Shown one piece after another: positions 26,742 to 34,486 of a DNA stretch of 64,000 bases. Origin of the DNA: Streptomyces candidus (GTDB lineage Bacteria > Actinomycetota > Actinomycetes > Streptomycetales > Streptomycetaceae); contig NZ_JACHEM010000011.1 in the NCBI RefSeq assembly GCF_014207445.1, forward strand, positions 1-64,000. The letters are read 5' to 3'. Under the pieces are notes generated by a model. That model was given only the letters and a program-made list of their open reading frames with translations. It was not told the DNA's origin and did no database searches. Position 1 is the first letter of the stretch. The number at the start of each line of letters is the position of its first letter. The position numbers and the translations under genes were made by a program.

Positions 26742-27647
26742 ATGTTGAACCTGGAGCGGTTGCGCACCCTGGACGCCCTCGCCCGGCACGGCTCGGTGAG
26801 CGGGGCGGCCGAGGGGCTGCATGTCACCACGTCCGCGGTGTCGCAGCAGCTGGCCAAACTGGAACGAGAGGTCGGCGAGCCGCTGCTCGCCAAGAACGGC
26901 AGGGGCGTCCGGCTCACCGAAGCGGGGCGACTGCTCGCCGGGCACGCGGCGCGGATCCTCTCGCAGGTCGAGCGCGCGCAGTCGGACATCGAGGCGCAGC
27001 GGGGGCGGGTGGTGGGCGACCTCGCGATGGCGGCGTTCCCGACCGCGGCCCGTGGGCTGGTGCCGTCCGCGCTGGCCGCCCTGCGCATGTCGCACCCGCA
27101 ACTCCGCGTGCTGATGCGGGAGGTGGAACCCGACGCCGCGGTGCGCGGGGTGGTGCGCGGGGACTTCGACCTCGCCGTCGTACTCGACTGGTACAACAAG
27201 CCGCTGTCCATGCCGGCCGGGCTCGCCAAGCGGGCGCTGCTGGAGGACCCGGCGGACGTGGCAATGCCCGCCGGGCATCCGCTCGCCGAGCGCGAGGAGG
27301 TGGAGCTCGCCGAGTTCGCCGAGGACGACTGGGTGACGTGGGCGGAGGGCGAGTTCTGTCACGAGTGGCTGCTGCTGACGTTGCGGGGGGAGGGCGTGGA
27401 GCCGAGGCTCGCGCACGTGGCGGGCGAACACGCAACCCAACTCGCTTTGGTGGAAGCGGGTCTGGGTGTGTGCGTCGCGCCCAGGCTCGGACGCGGTCCG
27501 GTACCGGACGGCGTGCGGGTCGTCCCCGTACGGCATGCGATGCGGCGGCACGTGTACGCCGTGTGGCGGGCGGACGCCGACCGGCGGCCGTCGGTTCGCG
27601 CGGCCGTGGACGCGCTTGCCGAGGCGGGAGCGCGCATGTCGAGCTGA
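26742..27647 (+). CDS. LysR-family transcriptional regulator
   Basis: Protein of 301 residues. N-terminal LysR helix-turn-helix LNLERLRTLDALARHGSVSG through TSAVSQQLAKLEREVG, then a periplasmic-binding-type effector domain with GDFDLAVVLDWYNKP. Start ATG 26742 matches the conserved MLNLERL opening. It is probably leaderless. Divergent from the EamA transporter at 25724, its likely target; such pairs usually control export of a compound sensed by the regulator. Confidence 0.93.
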   Translation: MLNLERLRTLDALARHGSVSGAAEGLHVTTSAVSQQLAKLEREVGEPLLAKNGRGVRLTEAGRLLAGHAARILSQVERAQSDIEAQRGRVVGDLAMAAFPTAARGLVPSALAALRMSHPQLRVLMREVEPDAAVRGVVRGDFDLAVVLDWYNKPLSMPAGLAKRALLEDPADVAMPAGHPLAEREEVELAEFAEDDWVTWAEGEFCHEWLLLTLRGEGVEPRLAHVAGEHATQLALVEAGLGVCVAPRLGRGPVPDGVRVVPVRHAMRRHVYAVWRADADRRPSVRAAVDALAEAGARMSS

Positions 27648-27695
27648 CGCCCTCGGGGCGGCGGTACCGGTGGGCGGCGCCGGCCCCGGGGACGC

Positions 27696-28169
27696 TCAGA
27701 GAGCGGCCAGTTTACGGAAGTCCCAGGAGACGACCGAGTCCGGCGTCAGGCGCAGCCAGGCGTGCCGGCCGTCGTGCGGCATCTCGTCGAGGTGGAAGTA
27801 CTTGGCGGCGAACAGGGCCTCGGGGCGGTCGAGTTCGGGGCATGCCTCGCCCGTACGGGGAACCTCGCCGACGAAGGCGGCGGTGCCGGTGAGCTCGACG
27901 CCGCGCAGCTCCGCGTACTCCGTTCCGTCGTCCACCACGACGGCGATGCGCGGGTCCTTGCGCAGCTGTGCCCAGCGGCGGCTGCGGGTGATCGAGTACA
28001 GCCACAGCGACGTACCGTCCCAGACGAACCACAGGGCGCCGATGTGCGGGGCGCCGTCCGACGAGACGGTGGCCACCCGGCAGGTGCGCTGCTCCGTGAG
28101 GTAGGTGTCGCGTTCGGCGTCGCTCATCATGATGCGGCGTCCGCGGCGCTGCGTGCCGGTCTGTGTCAT
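27696..28169 (-). CDS. PPOX-class flavin/F420-dependent protein
   Basis: Protein of 157 residues of the pyridoxamine-oxidase split-barrel superfamily: YLTEQRTCRVATVSSDGAPH, PLWFVWDG-type strand (GALWFVWDGTSLWLYS) and RKDPRIAVVVDDG. Small members of this type in actinobacteria often bind F420 rather than FMN. Second member of the superfamily in 4.5 kb. GAGGGG precedes the ATG on the minus strand. The gene is followed on the other strand by a decayed isochorismatase gene. Confidence 0.88.
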   Translation of the reverse strand: MTQTGTQRRGRRIMMSDAERDTYLTEQRTCRVATVSSDGAPHIGALWFVWDGTSLWLYSITRSRRWAQLRKDPRIAVVVDDGTEYAELRGVELTGTAAFVGEVPRTGEACPELDRPEALFAAKYFHLDEMPHDGRHAWLRLTPDSVVSWDFRKLAAL

Positions 28170-28235
28170 ACGGGCCCCTCGGCAAGGAAGTCGATGTGGC
28201 GTCAGGAATCATGCGGGCTCTTCCTCCCGTACGCA

Positions 28236-28559
28236 ATGGCCGTTACCCTCGCGCGCTGTGTCAGGAAGGGGTCGTGGGCGAGCCCGGCGCACTGCCCGAA
28301 CTGGCGCTGGAGGAAAGGGAGTCCGGCGCGTGGGGTGCTGCGCAACCTCGGCTGCCGATCGGTGGCGGCGGCGGGGGCCGCGGTGCACGCAGCGGTGCCG
28401 AACGCAGTGTTCGACCTGGTCAACACAGGGTTCGCGGTCGTGGTGGCGCGCGATGCCGTGGCGGGGGTGCCCAGGGAGTACGCGCAGGCGGTGATGCGGT
28501 ATTCCCCGGCGCTGGTGGCGGAGGAGGTGTCGGCGGAGGACGTGATGGCGTGCTGGTAG
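28236..28559 (+). pseudogene. Isochorismatase/cysteine hydrolase relic, frameshifted and internally deleted
   Basis: The ATG frame reads MAVTLA and is then broken near 28256. The next frame reads CQEGVVGEPGALPELALEE, the N-terminal pattern of isochorismatase-like hydrolases. After about 28340 the first frame resumes with AVPNAVFDLVNTGFAVVVARD and GVPREYAQAV, the C-terminal pattern of the same family. A full gene would be 540-630 bases; 324 remain, so about half, including the catalytic middle, is gone. Two frame changes confirm decay. Confidence 0.75.
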
Positions 28560-28592
28560 CGGGGACGGAGGCATGGCCCCGAGGATGCCTCC

Positions 28593-28622
28593 GGCTCCGG
28601 ATCCGCTGACGGATCCGGGGCC
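28593..28622. terminator. Bidirectional hairpin terminator
   Basis: A 13-bp stem (28593-28605 with 28610-28622, one G-U pair) closes on the tetraloop CTGA. It lies between the isochorismatase relic and the convergent PAP2/kinase gene and can serve both strands. Confidence 0.7.
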
Positions 28623-28627
28623 GGGGG

Positions 28628-30172
28628 TCAGCGGAGGGGCGGCTGAGTGGCGGTGGCGGCGGCGGTGGCGGTGCGGAGCGACTCGCGGATCTCGTCGAGG
28701 GGTTTGAACGGGGCGTAGACCGTGAGGGCCGCGGGGGACTTGGCGAGGTGGAGCGTGTCGGGTGCGGGGGTGGTCTCGCCGTCGTGGGCGAGGAGGTCCA
28801 CGTGCGCGAGGCCGGTCAGGGAGAGACGCTCGACGCGTTCGGCGCGGAAGACGTGGGACCGGCCGAGGGCTCCGGCCAGGGCGGAGATCACCAGGCGGGT
28901 GCGGGCCAGCCGGGCCTCGGCGTCGACGGTACGGACGTCCAGCAGGCCGTCGTCGAGCCGGGGGCGGTGCGTGGGCGCGAGACCGTCCGGAAGATAGCGG
29001 CCGTTGCCCGCGAACAGCAGCCACAGCGAACGCCGTTCGCCGTCGAGTGTGATGTCGAGCGGGGTGGCGTCGCGCAGGACGCCGAAGAGGGAGAGGGCAG
29101 CGGCGGGCCACTTCCCGAGACGCCCCTCCCACTGCTCCCGCCTGCGCACCAGCTCGGGGTAGAGACCGATGCTGAAGGTGTTCACGAAGTCTGTGACGCG
29201 TGCGCCGTCCCCGTCGGTGACGCGGGCCAGGTCTACCCGTACCGCCTCGCCGTAGTGGACCGCGTGCGCCGTGTCCTCGAACGTGGTGGCGCCCGCGTCC
29301 AGGGCGAAGTGGTTGAGGGTGCCGCCGGGGAAGACCGCCAGCGGGAGACCGGCCCGCGCGGCTCGCGCCGCCGCCGCGCTCACCGTGCCGTCGCCGCCGC
29401 ACACGCCCAGGACTCCGGCCCGCTCACCCGCCCGTGCCACCGCCTTGTCCAGGACGGCCATGAGGTCGTCGCCCGCGCCGCAGGCCATGATCTCGGCCTC
29501 GGGGAGGAGCAGCCGCAGGTGCTCGCGGGCGGGCAGCCGGCCCGGAACGCCCTTGCCCGAGCCCGAGTTGACCGCCACGACCAGCCCCTCGCCGCGGGGC
29601 AGCGCGGGCGCTTCCACCCGGGTGCGGCCGTCGCGTACGTACGCGGGGCGCGGCGGCCACCAGTGACAGGTGACGGCTGCGGCGGCCACGCCCAGCGCAC
29701 ATCCGGCGAGCACGTCACCCGGGTAGTGCACGCCGACGTACACCCGGGAGAAGGCCACTGCGGCGGCGACCGGCGCGAGCAGCGCACCGTAGCGGGGTGC
29801 CTCCAGAGCCACCCCGGCGACGAAGGCGGCCGCCGAGGCGGAGTGGCCGGAGGGGAAGGAGGACGTCCAAGGAGCCCTCGACGGGCGCCGGACGAACGGG
29901 ACGGCCTCGAAGGCGGGCCGGTTGCGGCGTACCGCGTACTTGGCGACCGCGTTGGTGGTCAGCGACGCCAGGGCGAGCGAGCCCGCGCCGCGACGGGCCG
30001 CACGCCGTGCGGCCGGACCGCCGACCGCGGCCAGGACCGCCGCCGTGCCGAGCCACAGGCGGCCGTGGTTCGCGGCGGTGGACAGGGCAGGCAGGACCCG
30101 GTCCGCGCCGGGGAGGTGGGCGGCGGCGACCTTGTCGAACCAGCGGTGGTCGATCCTGCTGAGGCGCGTCAT
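28628..30172 (-). CDS. PAP2 phosphatase fused to diacylglycerol kinase domain
   Basis: Protein of 514 residues. The N-terminal half is a PAP2 phosphatase with all three motifs: KYAVRRNRP, SFPSGHSAS and SRVYVGVHYPGD. The C-terminal half is a lipid/diacylglycerol kinase catalytic domain with GLVVAVNSGSGKG, GGDGTV and FPGGTLNHFA. The fusion should dephosphorylate and rephosphorylate a lipid at the membrane, possibly phosphatidic acid or undecaprenyl derivatives. ATG 30172 is chosen as the start of the PAP2 domain; the in-frame extension to 30319 runs through the Zur-type control region and is rejected. Confidence 0.9.
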   Translation of the reverse strand: MTRLSRIDHRWFDKVAAAHLPGADRVLPALSTAANHGRLWLGTAAVLAAVGGPAARRAARRGAGSLALASLTTNAVAKYAVRRNRPAFEAVPFVRRPSRAPWTSSFPSGHSASAAAFVAGVALEAPRYGALLAPVAAAVAFSRVYVGVHYPGDVLAGCALGVAAAAVTCHWWPPRPAYVRDGRTRVEAPALPRGEGLVVAVNSGSGKGVPGRLPAREHLRLLLPEAEIMACGAGDDLMAVLDKAVARAGERAGVLGVCGGDGTVSAAAARAARAGLPLAVFPGGTLNHFALDAGATTFEDTAHAVHYGEAVRVDLARVTDGDGARVTDFVNTFSIGLYPELVRRREQWEGRLGKWPAAALSLFGVLRDATPLDITLDGERRSLWLLFAGNGRYLPDGLAPTHRPRLDDGLLDVRTVDAEARLARTRLVISALAGALGRSHVFRAERVERLSLTGLAHVDLLAHDGETTPAPDTLHLAKSPAALTVYAPFKPLDEIRESLRTATAAATATQPPLR

Positions 30173-30296
30173 GTCACTTGCGTACCCGGTGACGGGGCGA
30201 CAAGCCTGCTGGAAGGGGCCGAGCGGGTGGAGCGTGGGCGGGGGCAACCGCAGGGCGTGCGCGGGGGTGGTCTCCACCGGGATCTCCGATTCTCTC

Positions 30297-30326
30297 TTGG
30301 TAATGGATCCCATTTTCATGTAGCGT
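30297..30326 (+). promoter_or_regulatory. Promoter with Zur-type box for the L32/CobW operon
   Basis: TTGGTA (30297-30302) and TAGCGT (30321-30326) are 18 bases apart. Between them AATGG (30302-30306) and CCATT (30310-30314) form a perfect inverted repeat, and the reverse strand reads TGAAAATGGGATCCATTAC, very close to the streptomycete Zur box. Zinc-loaded Zur would sit on the promoter and block it. Confidence 0.75.
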
Positions 30327-30356
30327 GTCCCGCGTCAAAGGATCGAGGAGGCCCCC

Positions 30357-30527
30357 ATGGCTGTTCCCAAGCGGAAGATGTCCCGCAGCAACACCCGTCA
30401 CCGTCGCGCCCAGTGGAAGGCCAGCACCCCCCGGCTGGTACCGATCACGGTGGACGGCACCAGCTACCTGGTGCCTCAGCGGCTGGTCAAGGCGTACGAG
30501 CGCGGCCTGCTGCGCCCGGAGGACTGA
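30357..30527 (+). CDS. rpmF: 50S ribosomal protein L32, cysteine-free (C-) paralogue
   Basis: Protein of 56 residues: MAVPKRKMSRSNTRHRRAQW is the signature start of bacterial L32. The four zinc-ribbon cysteines of the standard form are absent, so this is the zinc-independent paralogue made during zinc starvation, allowing zinc to be recovered from the normal protein. The ATG at 30357 has GAGGAGG upstream. It shares a Zur-controlled promoter with the CobW GTPase that starts seven bases after its stop. It falls below the length cut used in many gene tracks. Confidence 0.95.
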   Translation: MAVPKRKMSRSNTRHRRAQWKASTPRLVPITVDGTSYLVPQRLVKAYERGLLRPED

Positions 30528-30533
30528 GCCGAA

Positions 30534-31715
30534 GTGAGCCGACACCGTCTGCCCGTCACCGTGCTGTCCGGGTTCCTCGGTGCGGGGAAGACCACCCTGC
30601 TCAACCATGTCCTGGGCAACCGTGAGGGTCTCCGGGTCGCGGTGATCGTCAACGACATGAGCGAGGTCAACATCGACGCGGCCCTCGTCCGCGGCGGCGA
30701 GGCCTCCCTCTCGCGCACCGAGGAACGCCTCGTCGAGATGACGAATGGCTGCATCTGCTGCACCCTCCGCGACGACCTGCTGGAAGAGGTCGGCCGGCTG
30801 GCCCGCGAGGGCCGCTTCGACCACCTGCTCATCGAGTCCAGCGGCATCTCCGAACCGATGCCGGTGGCGGCCACCTTCTCCTTCGCCCGCGACGACGGCA
30901 GCACTCTCGGCGAACTCGCCCGCCTCGACACCATGGTCACCGTCGTCGACGCGGCCAACTTCCTGCCCGAACTGACCGGTGGCGACGGACTTGCCGAGCG
31001 CGGACTGGACCAGTACGAGGACGACGAACGGACTGTCAGCGACCTCCTCATGGACCAGGTCGAGTTCGCCGACGTGCTCGTGCTCAACAAGCTCGACCTC
31101 GTCCCCGCCGCGGAAGCCGACCGGCTCAGGGCCGCTCTCGTACGGCTCAACCCCCTCGCCCGCATCGTCCCCGCCACCCACGGCGCGGTGGCGCTGCACG
31201 AGGTGCTGGGCACCGGACTCTTCGACGTCGAGCGTGCCCAGCAAGCGCCCGGCTGGGTCAGGGAACTCAACGGCGACCACGTCCCGGAGACCGAGGAGTA
31301 CGGCATCTCCTCCACCGTCTTCCGCGCCGACCGGCCGTTCCACCCCGGGCGATTGTGGACCCTGGTGACCGAACAGCTCGACAGTGGGCGCTACGGACAG
31401 GTCCTGCGGTCGAAGGGGTTCTTCTGGCTGGCCACCCGGCCACGGGTGACGGGGCTGTGGTCGCAGGCGGGTTCCGTCGCGCGCTTCGAGCCCTCGGGCG
31501 CCCGGGACGACGCCCACTGGCAGGGCCAGGAACTGGTCTTCATCGGCACCGGGCTGCGCACCGAGGTGCTGCGGGCCGACCTGACCGCCTGCCTGCTGGC
31601 CGACGGCGAACAGGTGCCGGCCGAGGACGCGTTCCCCGCCTGGGAGACCCACGGCATCGACGACGCCTGCGCACACGACCCCGGGCCGGTGGCCGCCGGA
31701 GTCGCCCACGCATGA
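30534..31715 (+). CDS. CobW/YciC-type GTPase, zinc metallochaperone
   Basis: Protein of 393 residues of the G3E GTPase family. Walker A is SGFLGAGKTT, the CxCC metal motif is GCICCTLRDDL, and the C-terminal CobW domain follows. Zur-regulated members (YciC, ZagA) deliver zinc to client proteins when zinc is scarce. The context supports this exactly: it follows the Cys-free L32 gene by seven bases behind a Zur-type box. GTG 30534. GC3 is normal. Specific clients cannot be read from the sequence. Confidence 0.92.
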   Translation: MSRHRLPVTVLSGFLGAGKTTLLNHVLGNREGLRVAVIVNDMSEVNIDAALVRGGEASLSRTEERLVEMTNGCICCTLRDDLLEEVGRLAREGRFDHLLIESSGISEPMPVAATFSFARDDGSTLGELARLDTMVTVVDAANFLPELTGGDGLAERGLDQYEDDERTVSDLLMDQVEFADVLVLNKLDLVPAAEADRLRAALVRLNPLARIVPATHGAVALHEVLGTGLFDVERAQQAPGWVRELNGDHVPETEEYGISSTVFRADRPFHPGRLWTLVTEQLDSGRYGQVLRSKGFFWLATRPRVTGLWSQAGSVARFEPSGARDDAHWQGQELVFIGTGLRTEVLRADLTACLLADGEQVPAEDAFPAWETHGIDDACAHDPGPVAAGVAHA

Positions 31716-31795
31716 GAACTCCGGGCCGGACGGTGGTCGCAGCCACGGCACCGTCCGGCCCGGCCCCGCAGCGCTCGCCCCGGCAACCGCACTCT

Positions 31796-32044
31796 CGCGG
31801 GGGCCGGGGCTTCGACCTGGCCCGGCCACCGATGCTGCGCCTCGCACTGATCAAGCTGGGGCGGGGGACGTACCGGCTACTGATGACCACCCACCACATC
31901 ATCTGGGACGGCGTCCCCGCCCGCCGCCGACCTGCCTCCCGTACCGCAGGAACAGGTCACCCGGCTCGTCCCCGACGACCTCCTGACGCGGCTCGCCGAG
32001 CGCGCCCGCACCGGCGGGGTGACACTCAACACCCAGTCCACGCG
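31796..32044 (+). pseudogene. NRPS condensation-domain relic
   Basis: The first fragment reads RGFDLARPPMLRLALIKLG followed by LLMTTHHIIWDG, the core of an NRPS condensation domain with its HHxxxDG catalytic motif intact (His pair 31892-31897). After about 31923 the frame shifts and reads VTRLVPDDLLTRLAERARTG then VTLNT, which belongs about 100 residues further along the same domain. So a deletion plus frameshift left a fragment of about 80 codons out of 450. No other NRPS gene is nearby. Confidence 0.75.
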
Positions 32045-32221
32045 GCCTGGGCTGACGGCTGCCGTACAACGGCGGGACTCCCGGTGGACGGGCCCCGGCG
32101 AAGCCGCCCGGCACCGCCGGGAGTCGCGCACGCCCGGGGGTGCGACGGACGGCGTCGACGGTCCCCGGGGCCGCCCCGGTGACGTGGCGGGACGGCACCG
32201 CGTGCCGTATAGCCTGGCGAA

Positions 32222-33088
32222 ATGCTGACCGAAGTCATCGCGACCCGCTACGTCACGCCCCTGCGTGAGGGCGGCTCGCTCCCGGGGATCGTCGAGGCCG
32301 ACGACCTCGGCACGTACGTCATGAAATTCACCGGCGCCGGGCAGGGGCGCAAGACGCTCGTCGCCGAGGTGATCTGCGGCGAGCTGGGCCGACGGCTCGG
32401 GCTGCGGGTGCCGCGCCTGGTGGCGATGGACCTGGACCCCGTCATCGGGCTGGGGGAGCCCGACCAGGAGGTGCAGGAGCTGCTCAAGGCGAGCGGCGGG
32501 CTGAACCTCGGGATGGACTTCCTGCCGGGGTCGATCGGCTTCGACCCGCTCGCCTACGAGGTGGGCCCGGCCGAGGCGGGGCAGGTGGTCTGGTTCGACG
32601 CGCTGATCAACAACGTCGACCGGTCCTGGCGCAACCCCAACATGATGGTCTGGCACGGCGACCTGTGGCTCATCGATCACGGTGCCACCATGATCTGGCA
32701 GCACAACTGGCCCACCGCGCAGGCCGCCGCCGCCAAGCCGTACAACGCCTCGGACCACGTCCTGGCCCGCTTCCAACCGGACATCGGCGCCGCCGCGCGC
32801 GAGCTGGCTCCACAAGTCACCGAGGACCTGCTCACCGAGGTCGCCGCGCAGGTGCCCGACGTCTGGCTGACGGACGAGCCCGGCTTCGACAGCCCGGACG
32901 GACTGCGCCGCGCGTACGTGGAGGCGCTGCTGCCGCGCGCCGCCACCATTCACGAGCGCATCACGCTCGAAGCACCCACCAAGGACCGCCCCTCGCAGGC
33001 ACCGGGCTGGCTCACCGACCACGTCAGGCCGTGGCCGCATCCGACGAAGAAGGACCAGCAGATGCAGCAGGACGGCGGCGCCAAGTGA
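32222..33088 (+). CDS. HipA-like kinase family protein
   Basis: Protein of 288 residues, about two thirds the length of HipA, resembling its kinase core. Motifs: YVMKFTGAGQG (nucleotide side), a catalytic loop NNVDRSWRNPNMM with D133 and N138, and a metal-binding aspartate D152 in LIDHGA. The N-terminal HipA domain is reduced. It starts seven bases after a TAGCCT hexamer (32210-32215), so the message is probably leaderless. The stop overlaps the DUF3037 start (GTGA), so the two proteins are translationally coupled and may form a complex. No HipB-type antitoxin is adjacent. Function unknown. Confidence 0.88.
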   Translation: MLTEVIATRYVTPLREGGSLPGIVEADDLGTYVMKFTGAGQGRKTLVAEVICGELGRRLGLRVPRLVAMDLDPVIGLGEPDQEVQELLKASGGLNLGMDFLPGSIGFDPLAYEVGPAEAGQVVWFDALINNVDRSWRNPNMMVWHGDLWLIDHGATMIWQHNWPTAQAAAAKPYNASDHVLARFQPDIGAAARELAPQVTEDLLTEVAAQVPDVWLTDEPGFDSPDGLRRAYVEALLPRAATIHERITLEAPTKDRPSQAPGWLTDHVRPWPHPTKKDQQMQQDGGAK

Positions 33089-33531
33089 GCGGGCGGACGC
33101 AGGGTGCGGGGGCACAGGGCGCGGGCACGCCGCAGCGCGGCGGGGACAAGCCGCAGCGGCACGTCTTCGAGTACGCGCTGGTGCGCGTGGTGCCCCGGGT
33201 CGAACGCGGCGAGATGTTCAACGCCGGCGTGATGGTCTACTGCCGGGCCAAGTCGTTCGCGGCGGCCCTCACCCACCTCGACGAGGCGAAGCTCCTCACC
33301 CTCGATCCGGGGGCCGACGTGGCCGGGGTACGGGCCGCGCTGCACGCCGTGGAGGGCCTGTGCGGGGGTGGCGAGGGTGCCGGGCAGGCGGCGGGCGACG
33401 ATCCGGGGCGGCGGTTCCGCTGGCTGAGTGCGCCCCGTTCCGCCGTGGTGCAGCCCGGCCCCGTGCACACCGGGCTGACGGCCGATCCGCACGCGGAACT
33501 GGAGCGGCTGCTCGACGTGCTGGTGCGCTGA
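33085..33531 (+). CDS. DUF3037 family protein, partner of the HipA-like kinase
   Basis: Protein of 148 residues. After a 30-residue Gly/Gln-rich leader, the DUF3037 domain is clear: FEYALVRVVPRVERGEMFNAGVMVYCR and the C-terminal ADPHAELERLLDVLVR. Function unknown. GTG 33085 overlaps the kinase stop by four bases. The same kinase/DUF3037 order recurs in other soil bacteria as I recall it, which would suggest a fixed functional pair. No promoter of its own is visible. Confidence 0.9.
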   Translation: MSGRTQGAGAQGAGTPQRGGDKPQRHVFEYALVRVVPRVERGEMFNAGVMVYCRAKSFAAALTHLDEAKLLTLDPGADVAGVRAALHAVEGLCGGGEGAGQAAGDDPGRRFRWLSAPRSAVVQPGPVHTGLTADPHAELERLLDVLVR

Positions 33532-33577
33532 GGGGCTCCGGTAGGAGTGTGACCTTCGTCCGGGTGGGGAACGGCCG

Positions 33578-33606
33578 TTGACACCGGGTGCCGCGGCTTC
33601 TAGCGT
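33578..33606 (+). promoter_or_regulatory. Strong vegetative promoter for the SDR genes
   Basis: TTGACA (33578-33583) and TAGCGT (33601-33606) with a 17-base spacer; the best consensus promoter in the window. Transcription would start near 33613. Confidence 0.78.
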
Positions 33607-33622
33607 CACGACTGCTGAGGTA

Positions 33623-33638
33623 CTAAGCGGTTGCTCAG
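33623..33638. promoter_or_regulatory. Operator-like inverted repeat downstream of the promoter
   Basis: CTAAGC-GGTT-GCTCAG, one mismatch, in the leader of the SDR transcript. The form recalls TetR-type operators found before acyl-CoA and SDR genes. No regulator gene is adjacent. Confidence 0.45.
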
Positions 33639-33674
33639 CGATGGAGCAGTTCCCGAGGACGAGGAGAACCCGCA

Positions 33675-34436
33675 ATGTCCACCACTGAGCAGCGCGTAGC
33701 GATCGTGACCGGGGCGGCGCGCGGCATCGGCGCCGCCACCGCAGTGCGGCTGGCGGCCGAGGGCCGTGCCGTCGCCGTGCTCGACCTCGACGAGGCGGCT
33801 TGCAAGGACGTCGTCGAGAAGATCACCGCGGCGGGCGGCAAGGCGCTCGCCGTCGGCTGCGACGTGTCGAACGAGGCCCAGGTCGCCGCCGCCGTGGACC
33901 GTGTCGCCGCCGAGCTGGGGGCGCCCACGATCCTCGTGAACAACGCGGGCGTGCTGCGTGACAACCTGCTGTTCAAGATGAGCGAGTCCGACTGGGACAC
34001 CGTCATGGGCGTGCACCTCAAGGGCGCCTTCCTGATGTCCCGGGCCTGCCAGAAGCACATGGTGGACGCCAAGTTCGGCCGGATCGTCAACCTGTCCTCC
34101 TCCTCCGCGCTGGGCAACCGGGGGCAGGCCAACTACGCCGCCGCCAAGGCGGGCCTGCAGGGCTTCACCAAGACCCTCGCCAAGGAGCTCGGCAAGTTCG
34201 GCGTCACCGCCAACTCAGTGGCCCCCGGCTTCATCGTCACCGAGATGACCGCGCAGACCGCCGCACGCGTGGGCATGGACTTCGAGGACTTCCAGGCGGC
34301 CGCCGCCACCCAGATCCCCGTGCAGCGCGTCGGCCGGCCCGAGGACATCGCCCATGCCATCGCCTTCTTCACCGGTGAGGACGCGGGCTTCGTCTCCGGC
34401 CAGGTCATGTACGTCGCCGGCGGCCCGCTCAACTGA
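33675..34436 (+). CDS. SDR oxidoreductase, FabG-like (first)
   Basis: Classical short-chain dehydrogenase of 253 residues. NAD(P) motif TGAARGIG at residues 12-19, NNAG, catalytic Ser-Tyr-Lys in NLSSSSALGNRGQANYAAAKAG, and a C-terminal VAGGPLN typical of 3-ketoacyl reductases. The aspartate after the second strand (LDLDE) suggests NAD(H) rather than NADP(H). It lies behind a strong promoter and an operator-like repeat and leads a second SDR by 50 bases. Likely beta-oxidation or related ketoacyl chemistry. Confidence 0.92.
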   Translation: MSTTEQRVAIVTGAARGIGAATAVRLAAEGRAVAVLDLDEAACKDVVEKITAAGGKALAVGCDVSNEAQVAAAVDRVAAELGAPTILVNNAGVLRDNLLFKMSESDWDTVMGVHLKGAFLMSRACQKHMVDAKFGRIVNLSSSSALGNRGQANYAAAKAGLQGFTKTLAKELGKFGVTANSVAPGFIVTEMTAQTAARVGMDFEDFQAAAATQIPVQRVGRPEDIAHAIAFFTGEDAGFVSGQVMYVAGGPLN

Positions 34437-34486
34437 CGGCCGCGGCGAGGAAGCACAGGAACCGGCGGACTGGGGAACTGGAACAC

